Shown piece by piece: positions 27,457 through 36,132 of a stretch of 64,000 nt of DNA. The translations under genes and the position numbers were made by a program. Below the pieces are notes generated by a model, which was not told the DNA's origin, searched no databases, and saw only the letters and a program-made list of their open reading frames with translations. Location: NCBI RefSeq assembly GCF_014695385.1, contig NZ_JACJOD010000013.1, forward strand, positions 310,001 through 374,000. The letters are read 5' to 3'. Every line of letters starts with the position of its first letter. Positions within the stretch are counted from its first letter, which is position 1. Source of the DNA: Trichocoleus sp. FACHB-46. GTDB taxonomy: Bacteria; Cyanobacteriota; Cyanobacteriia; FACHB-46.

Positions 27457-29247
27457 ATGATTAGAACTTGGCAAGAATTTACACAAATCGTCAACACATC
27501 TGTACCAATACCGCAACTTAACCTCCTATTGGCACAGGCTCCAGCGACTTCTCCCCCAGCGACAACTACAGCACCACAAGCGGGCCCAGGGGCTTACCCC
27601 ACGGGTGCAGACAGTTTCCTCCAGGGAATTGGCCTGAGTTTGGGCACTTCAATTCCAGCTTTAATCAAAGCCCTGCTGATTTTGGTGGTGGGGCTGCTCA
27701 TTGCGGCGCTGGTCGCAGCCGTGGTTCGGGGCTTGTTGAACCGCACCGACATAGACAATAAACTAGCCGCGCGTGTCATCCGCCACCAACCAGGAGCGCG
27801 ACCACCCAACGTAGAAAAATGGGTAGGAGACGCTGTTTTTTGGCTAATCGTCGTGTTTACGGTTGTGGCCTTTTTACAGGCGCTCAACCTAACCGCTGTT
27901 TCTCAACCGTTAAACACCTTCCTCGACCAAATTTTGCGCTTCCTGCCTAAGCTGGCAGGGGCTGGGATTTTGCTGGCGATCGCTTGGGCGCTGGCAACGG
28001 TGGTCAAGCTGATTGTGACGCAGGGACTCCATGCATTTGGCTTAGATCAACGGTTGGGTGAACAAATCAATGAACCACCCGCTAACCCAGATGCCCCGGA
28101 TGCACCTGGTGCCACTCGACCGATTGCACCGCCGCCGTCTGATCCGCCATTTTCGTTGAGCGAAACGATTGGCAATGCGTTGTACTGGTTTATCTTTCTG
28201 CTGTTTCTCCCAGCGATCTTAAACACGCTGGAGTTGCAGGGGACGTTGCAACCTGTACAACAACTGTTGAATGAGATTTTGGCGATCCTGCCCAATATCT
28301 TGGCCGCAGTTCTGATTGGAGCAGCGGGTTGGCTGATTGCTCAGGTAGTTCGCCGGATCGTGACGAATCTGCTGGCAGCGGCAGGAACCGATCGCATTGG
28401 GACGCGCTTTGGGTTGAGAGGCACGACTGGGACTGGTGGCCAATCGCTGTCTTGGATTATCGGCACGATTGTCTATGTTTTAATCTTGATCCCAACGGCG
28501 ATCGCGGCTCTGAATGCGCTGCGGATTGATGCGATTTCTCAGCCAGCCATTTCGATGCTGACTCAGATCCTCAATGCCATTCCGCAAATTTTCACGGCAG
28601 CCTTGATTCTGGCGATCGCTTATGTGATTGGGAAGTTTGTGGCTGATCTGGTCACTAATATCCTGACTAGCCTCGGTTTCAACAACATCTTCTACTGGCT
28701 AGGGCTACAACCAACTCCCTACTCAGCCCCTCCGGTTCGTCCGACAGATGAATCCCCTGTGATTCAAGAGTTGGGTCAAGTTAGCCCCAGTACTCCTAGA
28801 ACTCGCACTCCTTCGGAAGTGATTGGGATTGTAACGTTGGTTGGCATTCTGTTGTTTGCCACGGTGGCAGCGACAAATGTCCTCAACTTTGCAGGTCTCA
28901 CCCTGATTGTGACTGGGTTGCTAGTGGTCTTTGGCCGCATCTTGTCTGGTTTGGTGGTGTTCGCCATTGGTCTTTACTTGGCGAACTTGGCCTTCAACTT
29001 GATCGCAAGCTCTGGCAACGCTCAAGCAAGAGTTTTGGCGCAAACCGCTCGGATTGCCATTATTGCTTTTATTTCAGCCATGGCCCTGCAACAAATGGGT
29101 ATTGCGCCGAATATTGTCAACTTGGCCTTTGGTCTGTTGCTAGGAGCCGTTGCCGTGGCGATCGCACTGGCCTTTGGTCTGGGTGGTCGAGACATTGCGG
29201 CTCAACAAACCAGAGAGTGGTTAGATTCGTTCAAGTCGAAACGCTAA
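27457..29247 (+). CDS. mechanosensitive-channel-related membrane protein made of repeated TM helices
   Basis: This 596-residue protein has a short Ala/Pro/Thr-rich start and then about four copies of a unit of two to three helices (about residues 57-200, 230-330, 335-430, 455-590). Each copy has a variant of ILPNILAAVLIGAAGWLIA near its end, the conserved-TM-helix (PF05552-like) signature of mechanosensitive ion channel relatives. The soluble MscS beta-domain is absent. Proteins of this build are annotated as mechanosensitive channels, but conduction is not established. The copies are separated by soluble Pro-rich loops. A strong terminator follows and is shared with pfkA. Confidence 0.82.
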   Translation: MIRTWQEFTQIVNTSVPIPQLNLLLAQAPATSPPATTTAPQAGPGAYPTGADSFLQGIGLSLGTSIPALIKALLILVVGLLIAALVAAVVRGLLNRTDIDNKLAARVIRHQPGARPPNVEKWVGDAVFWLIVVFTVVAFLQALNLTAVSQPLNTFLDQILRFLPKLAGAGILLAIAWALATVVKLIVTQGLHAFGLDQRLGEQINEPPANPDAPDAPGATRPIAPPPSDPPFSLSETIGNALYWFIFLLFLPAILNTLELQGTLQPVQQLLNEILAILPNILAAVLIGAAGWLIAQVVRRIVTNLLAAAGTDRIGTRFGLRGTTGTGGQSLSWIIGTIVYVLILIPTAIAALNALRIDAISQPAISMLTQILNAIPQIFTAALILAIAYVIGKFVADLVTNILTSLGFNNIFYWLGLQPTPYSAPPVRPTDESPVIQELGQVSPSTPRTRTPSEVIGIVTLVGILLFATVAATNVLNFAGLTLIVTGLLVVFGRILSGLVVFAIGLYLANLAFNLIASSGNAQARVLAQTARIAIIAFISAMALQQMGIAPNIVNLAFGLLLGAVAVAIALAFGLGGRDIAAQQTREWLDSFKSKR

Positions 29248-29265
29248 TGATTACCTAACCTCCAA

Positions 29266-29287
29266 CCCCTTCCCTATAGGGAAGGGG
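29266..29287. repeat. CCCCTTCCCTA palindrome, copy 1
   Basis: CCCCTTCCCTA is directly followed by its exact inverse TAGGGAAGGGG, a 22-base perfect palindrome just after the stop of the TM-repeat gene. The same arms occur at 32613-32635 with one extra central base. Confidence 0.75.
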
Positions 29288-29294
29288 AGAGATT

Positions 29295-29330
29295 AAAGCC
29301 CTTCTCCACCTTGGAAAAAGGGCTTTTTTT
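29295..29330. terminator. bidirectional terminator between the TM-repeat gene and pfkA
   Basis: AAAGCCCTT (29295-29303) pairs with AAGGGCTTT (29318-29326), followed by a T-run to 29330 on the plus strand. The T-run overlaps the pfkA stop codon on the minus strand, and the opposite flank is A-rich, so the hairpin can serve both convergent genes. Confidence 0.85.
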
Positions 29331-30408
29331 AATCGCCTAAGTAAATACCTAAGCCACGAGCAGTTTTGACTAAGGTGCCGCTAGGATCGACGGCCTGGTA
29401 TTGGGCGATCGCCTCAGGAATGGGGACACTGACGACCTGACGATTTTGCCAAGTGACCATGTGGTCATATTTCTCCTCAGCGATCAGATCCACCGCAGCC
29501 ACGCCAAAGGCCGACGCGACCAGGCGATCGAGCGGCGAAGGCGTTCCACCCCGTTGCACATGCCCCAGCACCGTCACGCGAGTTTCAGCCCCGCTACAGT
29601 CACAAATGCGATCAGCTAAGTAGTCACCAATTCCCCCATAGCGACATTGACCTAGGCGATTAGTGATCACCACTGGGTCTCCTGCTTCCGTCCGCACCGC
29701 TTCCGACACGATCACCAGCGAATAGTTTTTCCCTTGTTCTTGGCGCTCTTTGATTTTGTGGCAGATGTTGGCGATGGTATAGGAAATTTCCGGAATTAGG
29801 ATTACATCAGCACCCCCAGCAATCCCAGCGGTAATGGCGATATGGCCTGCATCGCGCCCCATCACTTCTAGAATCATGACGCGGCTGTGGCTAGCGGCGG
29901 TAAAATGCAGGCGATCGAGGGCTTCGGTGGCGGTATTGACGGCGGTATCAAAACCAATGGAGTGCTCCGTCACCCCAACATCATTGTCAATCGTTTTGGG
30001 GATCGCTACTAGATTCAGGTTGCCTTGTTCAGCAATGCGTCGCAGAATTGCCATGCTGCCATCACCTCCGATGCCGATGATCGCATCCAGACCCAGTTGA
30101 TAGTAGCCAGCAATAATGTCTTCTGAACGATCGCAACGGGTGCCATCGGGCATAGGAAAAGCAAAGGGATCACCTTGATTAGTCGTACCGAGCATCGTGC
30201 CACCCGCAACCCGCAGAGAGTCAACGTTTTCCAGTTCTAAGCGAATTGCCTGGGGTGGACTGTGCATGAGTCCTTGGGTCGCTTGCCGAATTCCTAGCAC
30301 TTCCCAATCGTAGGTACCCACCGCTCGACACACCACCGCTCGGATGGCAGCGTTGAGTCCAGCACAATCGCCTCCACTGGTCAGAATCCCAATCCGCTTT
30401 TGTCCCAT
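29329..30408 (-). CDS. pfkA: 6-phosphofructokinase
   Basis: PfkA phosphorylates fructose-6-phosphate in glycolysis. The 359-residue protein has the catalytic block PKTIDND (138-143) and the phosphate-donor loop GGDGS (114-118). Gly at 117 is the ATP-type residue (E. coli Gly104), but Lys138 (E. coli Gly124) is the residue found in PPi-dependent enzymes. This Gly/Lys mix is known in the actinobacterial-type group III enzymes, which use ATP. The sugar-binding MGRDAGH and HVQRGG motifs are present. The gene stands alone. Confidence 0.93.
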   Translation of the reverse strand: MGQKRIGILTSGGDCAGLNAAIRAVVCRAVGTYDWEVLGIRQATQGLMHSPPQAIRLELENVDSLRVAGGTMLGTTNQGDPFAFPMPDGTRCDRSEDIIAGYYQLGLDAIIGIGGDGSMAILRRIAEQGNLNLVAIPKTIDNDVGVTEHSIGFDTAVNTATEALDRLHFTAASHSRVMILEVMGRDAGHIAITAGIAGGADVILIPEISYTIANICHKIKERQEQGKNYSLVIVSEAVRTEAGDPVVITNRLGQCRYGGIGDYLADRICDCSGAETRVTVLGHVQRGGTPSPLDRLVASAFGVAAVDLIAEEKYDHMVTWQNRQVVSVPIPEAIAQYQAVDPSGTLVKTARGLGIYLGD

Positions 30409-30458
30409 ATCGCCCGCCGTCGCCTCAACGACAAATAAGGTCAGGCTGTACAGTACTG

Positions 30459-30662
30459 CTAAGCGGTGGCGTTTCTAAAGAATTCCAGGTTGGCTTTAGG
30501 TTTGCTTACATCTAATTCACCCACTGATGTACAAGCTGCAGGGTTGCTTGGGATATAGCGATCGCTTGGTTGCATCAAGGCAAATAGGACTAGCGCTGGC
30601 AACGCTACTATGGCAATATTGCGCTTCTTGGCAAAACAGCAAACGGTGAACAGGCGCAGCAA
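30459..30662 (-). CDS. possible small secreted or anchored protein
   Basis: A 67-residue frame from a TTG at 30662, filling the gap between divergent pfkA and era. It has a basic stretch (AKKRN) followed by a hydrophobic core (IAIVALPALVLFALM), then about 35 polar residues with one Cys. This is the shape of a signal-bearing small protein, but the start codon is weak and no ribosome site is obvious. It could be a chance frame. Confidence 0.3.
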   Translation of the reverse strand: MLRLFTVCCFAKKRNIAIVALPALVLFALMQPSDRYIPSNPAACTSVGELDVSKPKANLEFFRNATA

Positions 30663-30674
30663 GAACGATAACTT

Positions 30675-31610
30675 ATGTCAGACCTATCAGATCAGTGGAG
30701 CATTCCAGTTGCGCCAGAAGGCTTTAAATCAGGCTTTGTGGGCATCATTGGCCGTCCCAATGTCGGCAAGTCAACGTTGATGAATTATTTGGTGGGGCAA
30801 AAGATTGCCATTACGTCGCCTGTGGCTCAAACCACACGCAATCGGCTTTTGGGGATTTTGACCACGCCCGATACTCAGTTTATTTTTGTGGATACTCCCG
30901 GCATTCACAAGCCCCACCATCAACTCGGCGAAGTGTTGGTCAAGAATGCTCAAATTGCTATTCATTCAGTCGATGTGGTGCTGTTTGTGGTCGATAGCTC
31001 GGTCGATGCGGGTGGGGGCGATCGCTATATTGCCGAGCTAATGAGCAAAACCGAAACTCCAGTAATTTTGGGCCTGAACAAAAGCGACCAGCAACCTGCC
31101 GAGACAGAAGCACTAGACGCTAGCTATCGGGCCTTGGCAGAACCTTACGGTTGGCCGATCGCGAAATTTTCAGCACTGACCGGAGAAGGGTTAGAACCGC
31201 TGCAAACTTTGTTGGGCGATCGCCTGGAACCTGGCCCCTACTACTATCCGCCAGATCTGGTCACCGATCAGCCAGAACGCTTCATCATGGGCGAACTGAT
31301 CCGGGAGCAAATTTTGCTGCTGACTCGTGAAGAGGTGCCGCACTCGGTGGCAATTTCCATTGATCGAGTTGAAGAAGAACCAACGATCACCCGCTTGCTG
31401 GCGACGATTCATGTCGAACGGCAATCGCAAAAAGGCATCGTCATCGGGAAGGGTGGCAGTATGCTGAAGGCGATCGGCAGTGCCGCCCGTGAGCAAATGC
31501 AGAAGTTGATCGCCGGAAAAGTTTACCTAGAGTTGTTTGTGAAAGTGCAACCGAAGTGGCGGCAATCACGCACTCGCCTCGCAGAATTGGGTTATCGGGT
31601 GGAGGAATAG
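30675..31610 (+). CDS. era: GTPase Era (ribosome assembly)
   Basis: Era binds 16S rRNA and helps mature the small ribosomal subunit. The 311-residue protein has G1 GRPNVGKS (26-33), the switch region TTRNRLLG, G3 DTPG, and G4 NKSD, followed by the C-terminal KH domain with [11 protein letters not shown]. Length and order are as expected. The stop codon TAG overlaps by one base the GTG of the next gene, so the two are likely translated from one mRNA. Confidence 0.96.
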   Translation: MSDLSDQWSIPVAPEGFKSGFVGIIGRPNVGKSTLMNYLVGQKIAITSPVAQTTRNRLLGILTTPDTQFIFVDTPGIHKPHHQLGEVLVKNAQIAIHSVDVVLFVVDSSVDAGGGDRYIAELMSKTETPVILGLNKSDQQPAETEALDASYRALAEPYGWPIAKFSALTGEGLEPLQTLLGDRLEPGPYYYPPDLVTDQPERFIMGELIREQILLLTREEVPHSVAISIDRVEEEPTITRLLATIHVERQSQKGIVIGKGGSMLKAIGSAAREQMQKLIAGKVYLELFVKVQPKWRQSRTRLAELGYRVEE

Positions 31611-32542
31611 TGAAACTCATTGAGCGCTATCGAGGAGCCTTGTTAGGGCTGGTAACGGGGGATGCAGTTGGCACAACTCTAGAATTTGAGTCACCGGGTT
31701 CCTTTACCCCCATCACGGATATGGTTGGTGGTGGCCCCTTCAACCTCCAGCCCGGACAGTGGACCGACGACACCTCAATGGCCTTGTGTTTGGCAGAAAG
31801 CCTGATCGAGTGCCAAGGCTTTGACCCCAAGCATCAACTAGAAAAATATAACCGTTGGTATCGCGAAGGCTATCTCAGCAGCACCGGACGCTGCTTCGAC
31901 ATTGGCAATGCCACCCGCACAGCGCTAGAGAAATTTGCTGTTACGGGAGAACCATACTGCGGTTCTACTGATCCTCGCGCTGCGGGCAATGGCTCAATTA
32001 TGCGGTTAGCTCCGGTGCCATTGTTTTACGCCACGCAGCCAGAGGAGGCGATCGCTAAATCTGCTGAAAGTTCTCGCACCACCCATGCCACCCCCACGAC
32101 GATTGATGCTTGCCGTTATTTAGGCGCACTAATCGTTGGGGCGGTTCAAGGAGCCACCAAAGCAGAATTGCTTGCAGACCACTACAGCCCAATTTCAGGT
32201 TCCTGGGAGGCTAATTCGCTCGTTCCTGAAATCGCTGAGATTGCCAGAGGTTCCTTCAAGCAGCGACACCCACCGGAAATTCAAGGCTCTGGCTATGTGG
32301 TGAAATCTTTAGAAGCAGCGCTGTGGGCGTTCTACAATAGCGATTCTTTCCAGGAAGGTTGTTTGCTGGCAGTGAATTTAGGTGACGATGCCGATACTAC
32401 TGGAGCTGTTTATGGCCAGCTTGCAGGTGCATTCTATGGTGAGTCAGGAATTCCAGCGGAGTGGCGATCGCGCTTGGCTTACCGGGAATTGATTGAATCT
32501 TTGGCCGAGCAATTGTTGACTCTCTCGCGAGCATTTTTGTGA
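31610..32542 (+). CDS. ADP-ribosylglycohydrolase (DraG) family protein
   Basis: The start is the GTG at 31610, which shares its G with the era stop codon and has GGAGG four bases upstream; longer frames would lie within era. The 310-residue protein has the family's metal-site residues: WTDDTSMAL (Asp53, Asp54) near the N-terminus, and [10 protein letters not shown] toward the C-terminus. [10 protein letters not shown] in the middle is also typical. Such enzymes remove ADP-ribose from proteins or nucleic acids. DraG itself acts on dinitrogenase reductase, but no nif gene is seen. The target is unknown. Confidence 0.88.
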   Translation: MKLIERYRGALLGLVTGDAVGTTLEFESPGSFTPITDMVGGGPFNLQPGQWTDDTSMALCLAESLIECQGFDPKHQLEKYNRWYREGYLSSTGRCFDIGNATRTALEKFAVTGEPYCGSTDPRAAGNGSIMRLAPVPLFYATQPEEAIAKSAESSRTTHATPTTIDACRYLGALIVGAVQGATKAELLADHYSPISGSWEANSLVPEIAEIARGSFKQRHPPEIQGSGYVVKSLEAALWAFYNSDSFQEGCLLAVNLGDDADTTGAVYGQLAGAFYGESGIPAEWRSRLAYRELIESLAEQLLTLSRAFL

Positions 32543-32612
32543 GTATCGTCGAATAAAAGCAGACCTCTCCCCAAACCCCTCTTCTAAGAGGCGAGGGACT
32601 TTGAATTTGTCT

Positions 32613-32635
32613 CCCCTTCCCTAGTAGGGAAGGGG
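32613..32635. repeat. CCCCTTCCCTA palindrome, copy 2
   Basis: The arms CCCCTTCCCTA and TAGGGAAGGGG flank a single G. This is the same element as at 29266, again just past a gene end. A second small palindrome, CCTCTTCTAAGAGG, lies about 25 bases before it. Confidence 0.75.
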
Positions 32636-32649
32636 CAGGGGTTAGGTTC

Positions 32650-33699
32650 CTAAGCCAATAACTCTGTCAATGCAGAAATGAGGGCTTGGTTTTGTTCTTC
32701 GGTGCCGACGGTAATTCGCAGTTTGTCGTCGAGGCGGGGTTGCTTAAAGTAGCGCACTAAAATGCCCCGTTCCTTCAGGGCTTGATAGAGAGCGCCAGCC
32801 TTGTTATTGGGAGCCTGAGCCAAAACAAAATTGGCTTGCGAGGGGCCAACTTTGAAGCCTAGCTGGGTGAGGTCAGCGGTTAACTTGGCACGAGAAGCTT
32901 TCACCCGCTCGGCACTGGCGTTTTTGTGCGCTTGGTCCGCGATCGCTGCAGCTCCCACTGCACAAGCCACCGCATCCACGTTGTAACTATCTTTGACTTT
33001 AATTAGCCCCGACAATAATTCTGGATTGGCAACGCCAAAGCCTAATCGTAAACCTGCCAAGGAATAGCCCTTAGAGAAAGTGCGGAGGACAATCACGTTG
33101 TTGTGCTCTTTCACCAGTTCCAAAGCGCTGTAATCGGCAAAATCGACGTAAGCTTCATCGATCGCTAGCACTCCAGACAAATGGCTGGCTAACTTGCTGA
33201 GCACATCTAAAGGAACTAGCGTTCCAGAAGGACTGTTAGGGGAAGCAATGAAGGTGATCGCCCCGTTTGCCTCGATCAGTTGCTCGACGGGGAGGTTGTA
33301 GTCGTCATTGTAGGGAACCTCAACTACTTTCGTGTCTTGGATTTCTGCTAACGTTTCGTAGAGGACATAGGTGGGCGTGGGATAGACGATTTTGCGATCG
33401 CCTTCCGTACAAGCCCGCACCAGCAAATTCAGAATGTCATCACTGCCATTACCCGCCAAAATCCAATCATGGGGAACGCCTAAAACCTGGCTCGCGGCGT
33501 CACGAAAGGAATCGGCCATTGGGTGGGGGTAACGCCGCAACAGTTCGCCATCGAAGCCACGCAGGACTTGCAGGGCCGCCTCCGAGGGAGGGTAGGGGTT
33601 TTCGTTGGTGTTGAGCTTAATGACTTTGACGCCTGGGGCTGGCTGTTCACCAGGTTGGTAGCCAGTCATCGCATCAACGCTAGGACGGAAGTAACTCAT
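32650..33699 (-). CDS. hisC: histidinol-phosphate aminotransferase
   Basis: HisC is a class I/II PLP-dependent transaminase of the histidine pathway. The 349-residue protein has NTNENPYPPS near the N-terminus (31-40), the ASPNSPSGT loop, DEAY at 181-184 and the PLP lysine Lys210 in RTFSKGYSLAGLR. The length is typical. It starts 13 bases after the aroB stop on the same strand, so aroB and hisC form a unit. No other his gene is in the window. Confidence 0.93.
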   Translation of the reverse strand: MSYFRPSVDAMTGYQPGEQPAPGVKVIKLNTNENPYPPSEAALQVLRGFDGELLRRYPHPMADSFRDAASQVLGVPHDWILAGNGSDDILNLLVRACTEGDRKIVYPTPTYVLYETLAEIQDTKVVEVPYNDDYNLPVEQLIEANGAITFIASPNSPSGTLVPLDVLSKLASHLSGVLAIDEAYVDFADYSALELVKEHNNVIVLRTFSKGYSLAGLRLGFGVANPELLSGLIKVKDSYNVDAVACAVGAAAIADQAHKNASAERVKASRAKLTADLTQLGFKVGPSQANFVLAQAPNNKAGALYQALKERGILVRYFKQPRLDDKLRITVGTEEQNQALISALTELLA

Positions 33700-33712
33700 T
33701 GTTCTTGGTGGG

Positions 33713-34828
33713 TTAGGTCTGTTGCATAGCGTGAAGGACTTGCCGAATCACATCCGCTGGAACTTCATCAGTGATGGTGACGGTGCCAATTTGGGTGGGT
33801 AGAATGAATCGCACCCGACCGTCTTTGACTTTTTTATCGGTTAGCAAGCTAGCCGCGATTGCCTCAATATCCAATCCTCCGGGCAACTTGGTGGGGAGGC
33901 CAGTTTTCTCAAGCAGAGCAAGTTGGCGATCGCTGGAAGCTTGCTCCCACATGTCTAAAGCTACCGCGATTTGCCCGGCTGCTACCATGCCGATCGCCAC
34001 TGCTTCGCCGTGATTAACTATTTTGTATTTAGTCTCACTCTCGACAGCGTGACCAATCGTGTGCCCGTAGTTAAGAATGGCTCTTAGCCCTGACTCTTTT
34101 TCATCTTTGCTGACGACATGAGCCTTCGCTTGGCAGGAACGGGTTAGGATTTCTTGAAGCAGATCGTCGCTAACATAGCGCAGTTGGTCAAGCCGCTGGC
34201 TTTGTTCTAGTTTTTCAAACAGTTCCGCATCCCAAATGATGCCGTACTTGATCACCTCAGCCATGCCTGCCCGAAATTCTCTAGCTGGCAAGGTTTTTAG
34301 AGTTTGAGGATCGATCAAGACTAGCTTGGGTTGATGAAATGCCCCAATTAAGTTTTTGCCGTGAGGATGGTTAACCCCTGTTTTGCCACCAATCGAAGCA
34401 TCGACCATTGCGAGCAGGGTTGTGGGGACTTGCACAAAGTTGATGCCTCGCAGCCATGTGGCAGCGGCAAAGCCTGCCATATCGCCAATGACGCCACCGC
34501 CTAATGCCAGAATCGTGGAGGAGCGTTCTAGACGGTTTTCTAGAGCTACATCGTAGATTTTTTGTAGGGAGGCAGGAGTTTTGTAGCGTTCTCCGGCGGG
34601 CAGAATGCACTGAGCGACGGTAAAGCCTGCTTGCTCTAGAGAGGTGATCGCTTGAGTTCCGTAATGCTTAAAAATCGGGGGACTGGAAACAAGGAGAATT
34701 TTTTTGCCGAGTTTGAGTGGCTGTGAGCCGTGCCCGATGAGCCAGTTGCCTAACTGTTCCAAGCCACCGGATGCGATTGCAATATCATAAGACTGTTGTG
34801 GTAATTCGACAGGAATTACAGACTTCAT
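33713..34828 (-). CDS. aroB: 3-dehydroquinate synthase
   Basis: AroB converts DAHP to 3-dehydroquinate in the shikimate pathway, using NAD+ and a divalent metal. The 371-residue protein has the NAD-binding [18 protein letters not shown], the [19 protein letters not shown] block, and the metal-site residues in [10 protein letters not shown] and [10 protein letters not shown]. The ATG at 34828 gives the usual length. It leads the aroB-hisC pair and is divergent from petL. Confidence 0.96.
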   Translation of the reverse strand: MKSVIPVELPQQSYDIAIASGGLEQLGNWLIGHGSQPLKLGKKILLVSSPPIFKHYGTQAITSLEQAGFTVAQCILPAGERYKTPASLQKIYDVALENRLERSSTILALGGGVIGDMAGFAAATWLRGINFVQVPTTLLAMVDASIGGKTGVNHPHGKNLIGAFHQPKLVLIDPQTLKTLPAREFRAGMAEVIKYGIIWDAELFEKLEQSQRLDQLRYVSDDLLQEILTRSCQAKAHVVSKDEKESGLRAILNYGHTIGHAVESETKYKIVNHGEAVAIGMVAAGQIAVALDMWEQASSDRQLALLEKTGLPTKLPGGLDIEAIAASLLTDKKVKDGRVRFILPTQIGTVTITDEVPADVIRQVLHAMQQT

Positions 34829-34881
34829 TGGTTTCGTGCTGCCGCGATTAACAAATGCCCGTGGGCTGTATTCTACTACTT

Positions 34882-34939
34882 CACCACATCGGATGGTGGG
34901 GCTGGCGCAGCCTGCCTAGCCCGTAAAACCAATGTGGTG
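34882..34939. repeat. compound hairpin in the aroB-petL intergenic region
   Basis: CACCACAT (34882-34889) pairs with ATGTGGTG (34932-34939), and inside it GGGCT (34898-34902) pairs with AGCCC (34918-34922). The structure is placed between the divergent aroB and petL genes, in the probable promoter or leader zone. Its role is unknown. Confidence 0.45.
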
Positions 34940-34996
34940 GAATACTACTCCACTAAATGATTCAATAGTTTTGTTGGGCTTTGTGGAGAATTGTCA

Positions 34997-35092
34997 ATGT
35001 CTGGTGTAATTACTTACGTGTTAGTGCTCGGTTCGTTCTATGCAGCGGCTCTTGGTTTGTTTTTTGGCCTGCGGGCTGCCAAGTTGATCTAG
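34997..35092 (+). CDS. petL: cytochrome b6-f complex subunit PetL (31 residues)
   Basis: The frame ATG to TAG codes for a 31-residue single-helix protein. It starts MSGVITYVLVLGSFY and ends FFGLRAAKLI, closely like cyanobacterial PetL, whose members end in a GLR-A-K pattern. PetL is a peripheral small subunit that stabilises the cytochrome b6f complex in the thylakoid membrane. A GGAGA lies nine bases ahead of the ATG. The gene stands alone between aroB and the ABC permease. The call rests on size, hydrophobicity and terminal motif. Confidence 0.82.
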   Translation: MSGVITYVLVLGSFYAAALGLFFGLRAAKLI

Positions 35093-35121
35093 AACTGAGT
35101 CTTTGGGAGTCAGGTGTCCTC

Positions 35122-35250
35122 ACCCATGTAGGTTTCAACCAAGCACGTCTTTACCAAGGTTCCAGCTTCTGCTCCCCAAGCAGGTGAGAGGCTAGAACAT
35201 TGAGAATCCTATTCATTGAGTACAGACTTCTCGTAGAAACCTACATGGGT
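35122..35250. repeat. 16-bp perfect inverted repeat flanking about 97 bases
   Basis: CACCCATGTAGGTTTC (from 35121) and its exact inverse GAAACCTACATGGGTG (to 35251) enclose about 100 bases without a gene, just downstream of petL. Next to the right arm is a direct repeat, CAGGTACCC twice (about 35258-35276). It could be a small non-autonomous mobile element or an RNA structure after petL. Confidence 0.55.
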
Positions 35251-35291
35251 GCGGGGCAGGTACCCGGCAGGTACCCTTAAGAGGTTTGATT

Positions 35292-36131
35292 CTACCCCTT
35301 CATCCCACTCCCCGCCTCAGTTGGTACAATATAGTGCTGCATCACCAAAAAGAAGAATAAAATCGGCGCGATCGAAATGACAGAACCCGCCGCAATCAAG
35401 CGCCAATCCAGGGAAAACGTTCCTGCTAGCGTTGCAACTCCCAGCGGCAACGTATAGTACTCCGGGCGATCAAGCACGATTAAAGGCCAGAGGAAATCGC
35501 TCCAGGAACCGATAAATACAAAAATTGCTAGCGTCACCAGCGCCGGGCGAATTGAGGGTAGCATCACATGCCACCACAACCCCAGTTCTGAGCAGCCATC
35601 CATGCGGGCGGCTTCTTCCAGCTCTTTAGGCACACTCTGAAACGCTTGCCGCAACAAGAAGATGCCAAAAGCCGAAGCGATCGCGGGAAAAATTAGTCCT
35701 AGATAGGTGTTTCGTAGCCCCAACTGTACGGTCAAGATGTACAGCGGAATCATCACGATTTGAAAAGGAATCATGATTGTTGAGACAACGAGGGTGAAAA
35801 TCGCATCTCGGCCCCAAAAATTTAGCCGCGCCAATGGATAAGCTGCCAACGAACAAAACAGCAAATTCAGCGTAACTGTCAGTATGGCGACTAGGGTGCT
35901 GTTGAACAGGTAGCGACCAAATGGATTAGTTTGCCACACTCGAACGAAATTTTGCCAAGTGGGTTGGCTCGGCCAAAGTTGCGGTGGAAACTGAAAAATG
36001 TTCTCGGTTGGAGACTTGAGCGAGGTACTGACCAGCCACATCAAGGGCAGCAGCATCACCAGCGCGATCGCCCCTAGCAAGCTGTACATGCCAGCTCGTT
36101 GCCATAAAGCCCGCCGCTTAGAACTATTCAT
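35292..36131 (-). CDS. carbohydrate ABC transporter permease (MalG type)
   Basis: This 279-residue inner-membrane permease has six helices. The EAA loop reads EEAARMDGCSELGLWWHVMLP starting near residue 172, the contact site for the ATPase. Its N-terminal NxF and W/P pattern puts it with the MalG/UgpE side of CUT1 sugar or glycerol-phosphate importers. The usual neighbours (MalF-type permease, binding protein, ATPase) are not found in the window. It starts one base after the stop codon of the methyltransferase gene, so its translation is probably coupled to it. Confidence 0.9.
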   Translation of the reverse strand: MNSSKRRALWQRAGMYSLLGAIALVMLLPLMWLVSTSLKSPTENIFQFPPQLWPSQPTWQNFVRVWQTNPFGRYLFNSTLVAILTVTLNLLFCSLAAYPLARLNFWGRDAIFTLVVSTIMIPFQIVMIPLYILTVQLGLRNTYLGLIFPAIASAFGIFLLRQAFQSVPKELEEAARMDGCSELGLWWHVMLPSIRPALVTLAIFVFIGSWSDFLWPLIVLDRPEYYTLPLGVATLAGTFSLDWRLIAAGSVISIAPILFFFLVMQHYIVPTEAGSGMKG

Positions 36132-36132
36132 G

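Noticed and set aside
35255-35280. CAGGTACCC repeats as the start of a CRISPR array
   Set aside because: Only two short units, no spacers and no cas genes in the window.
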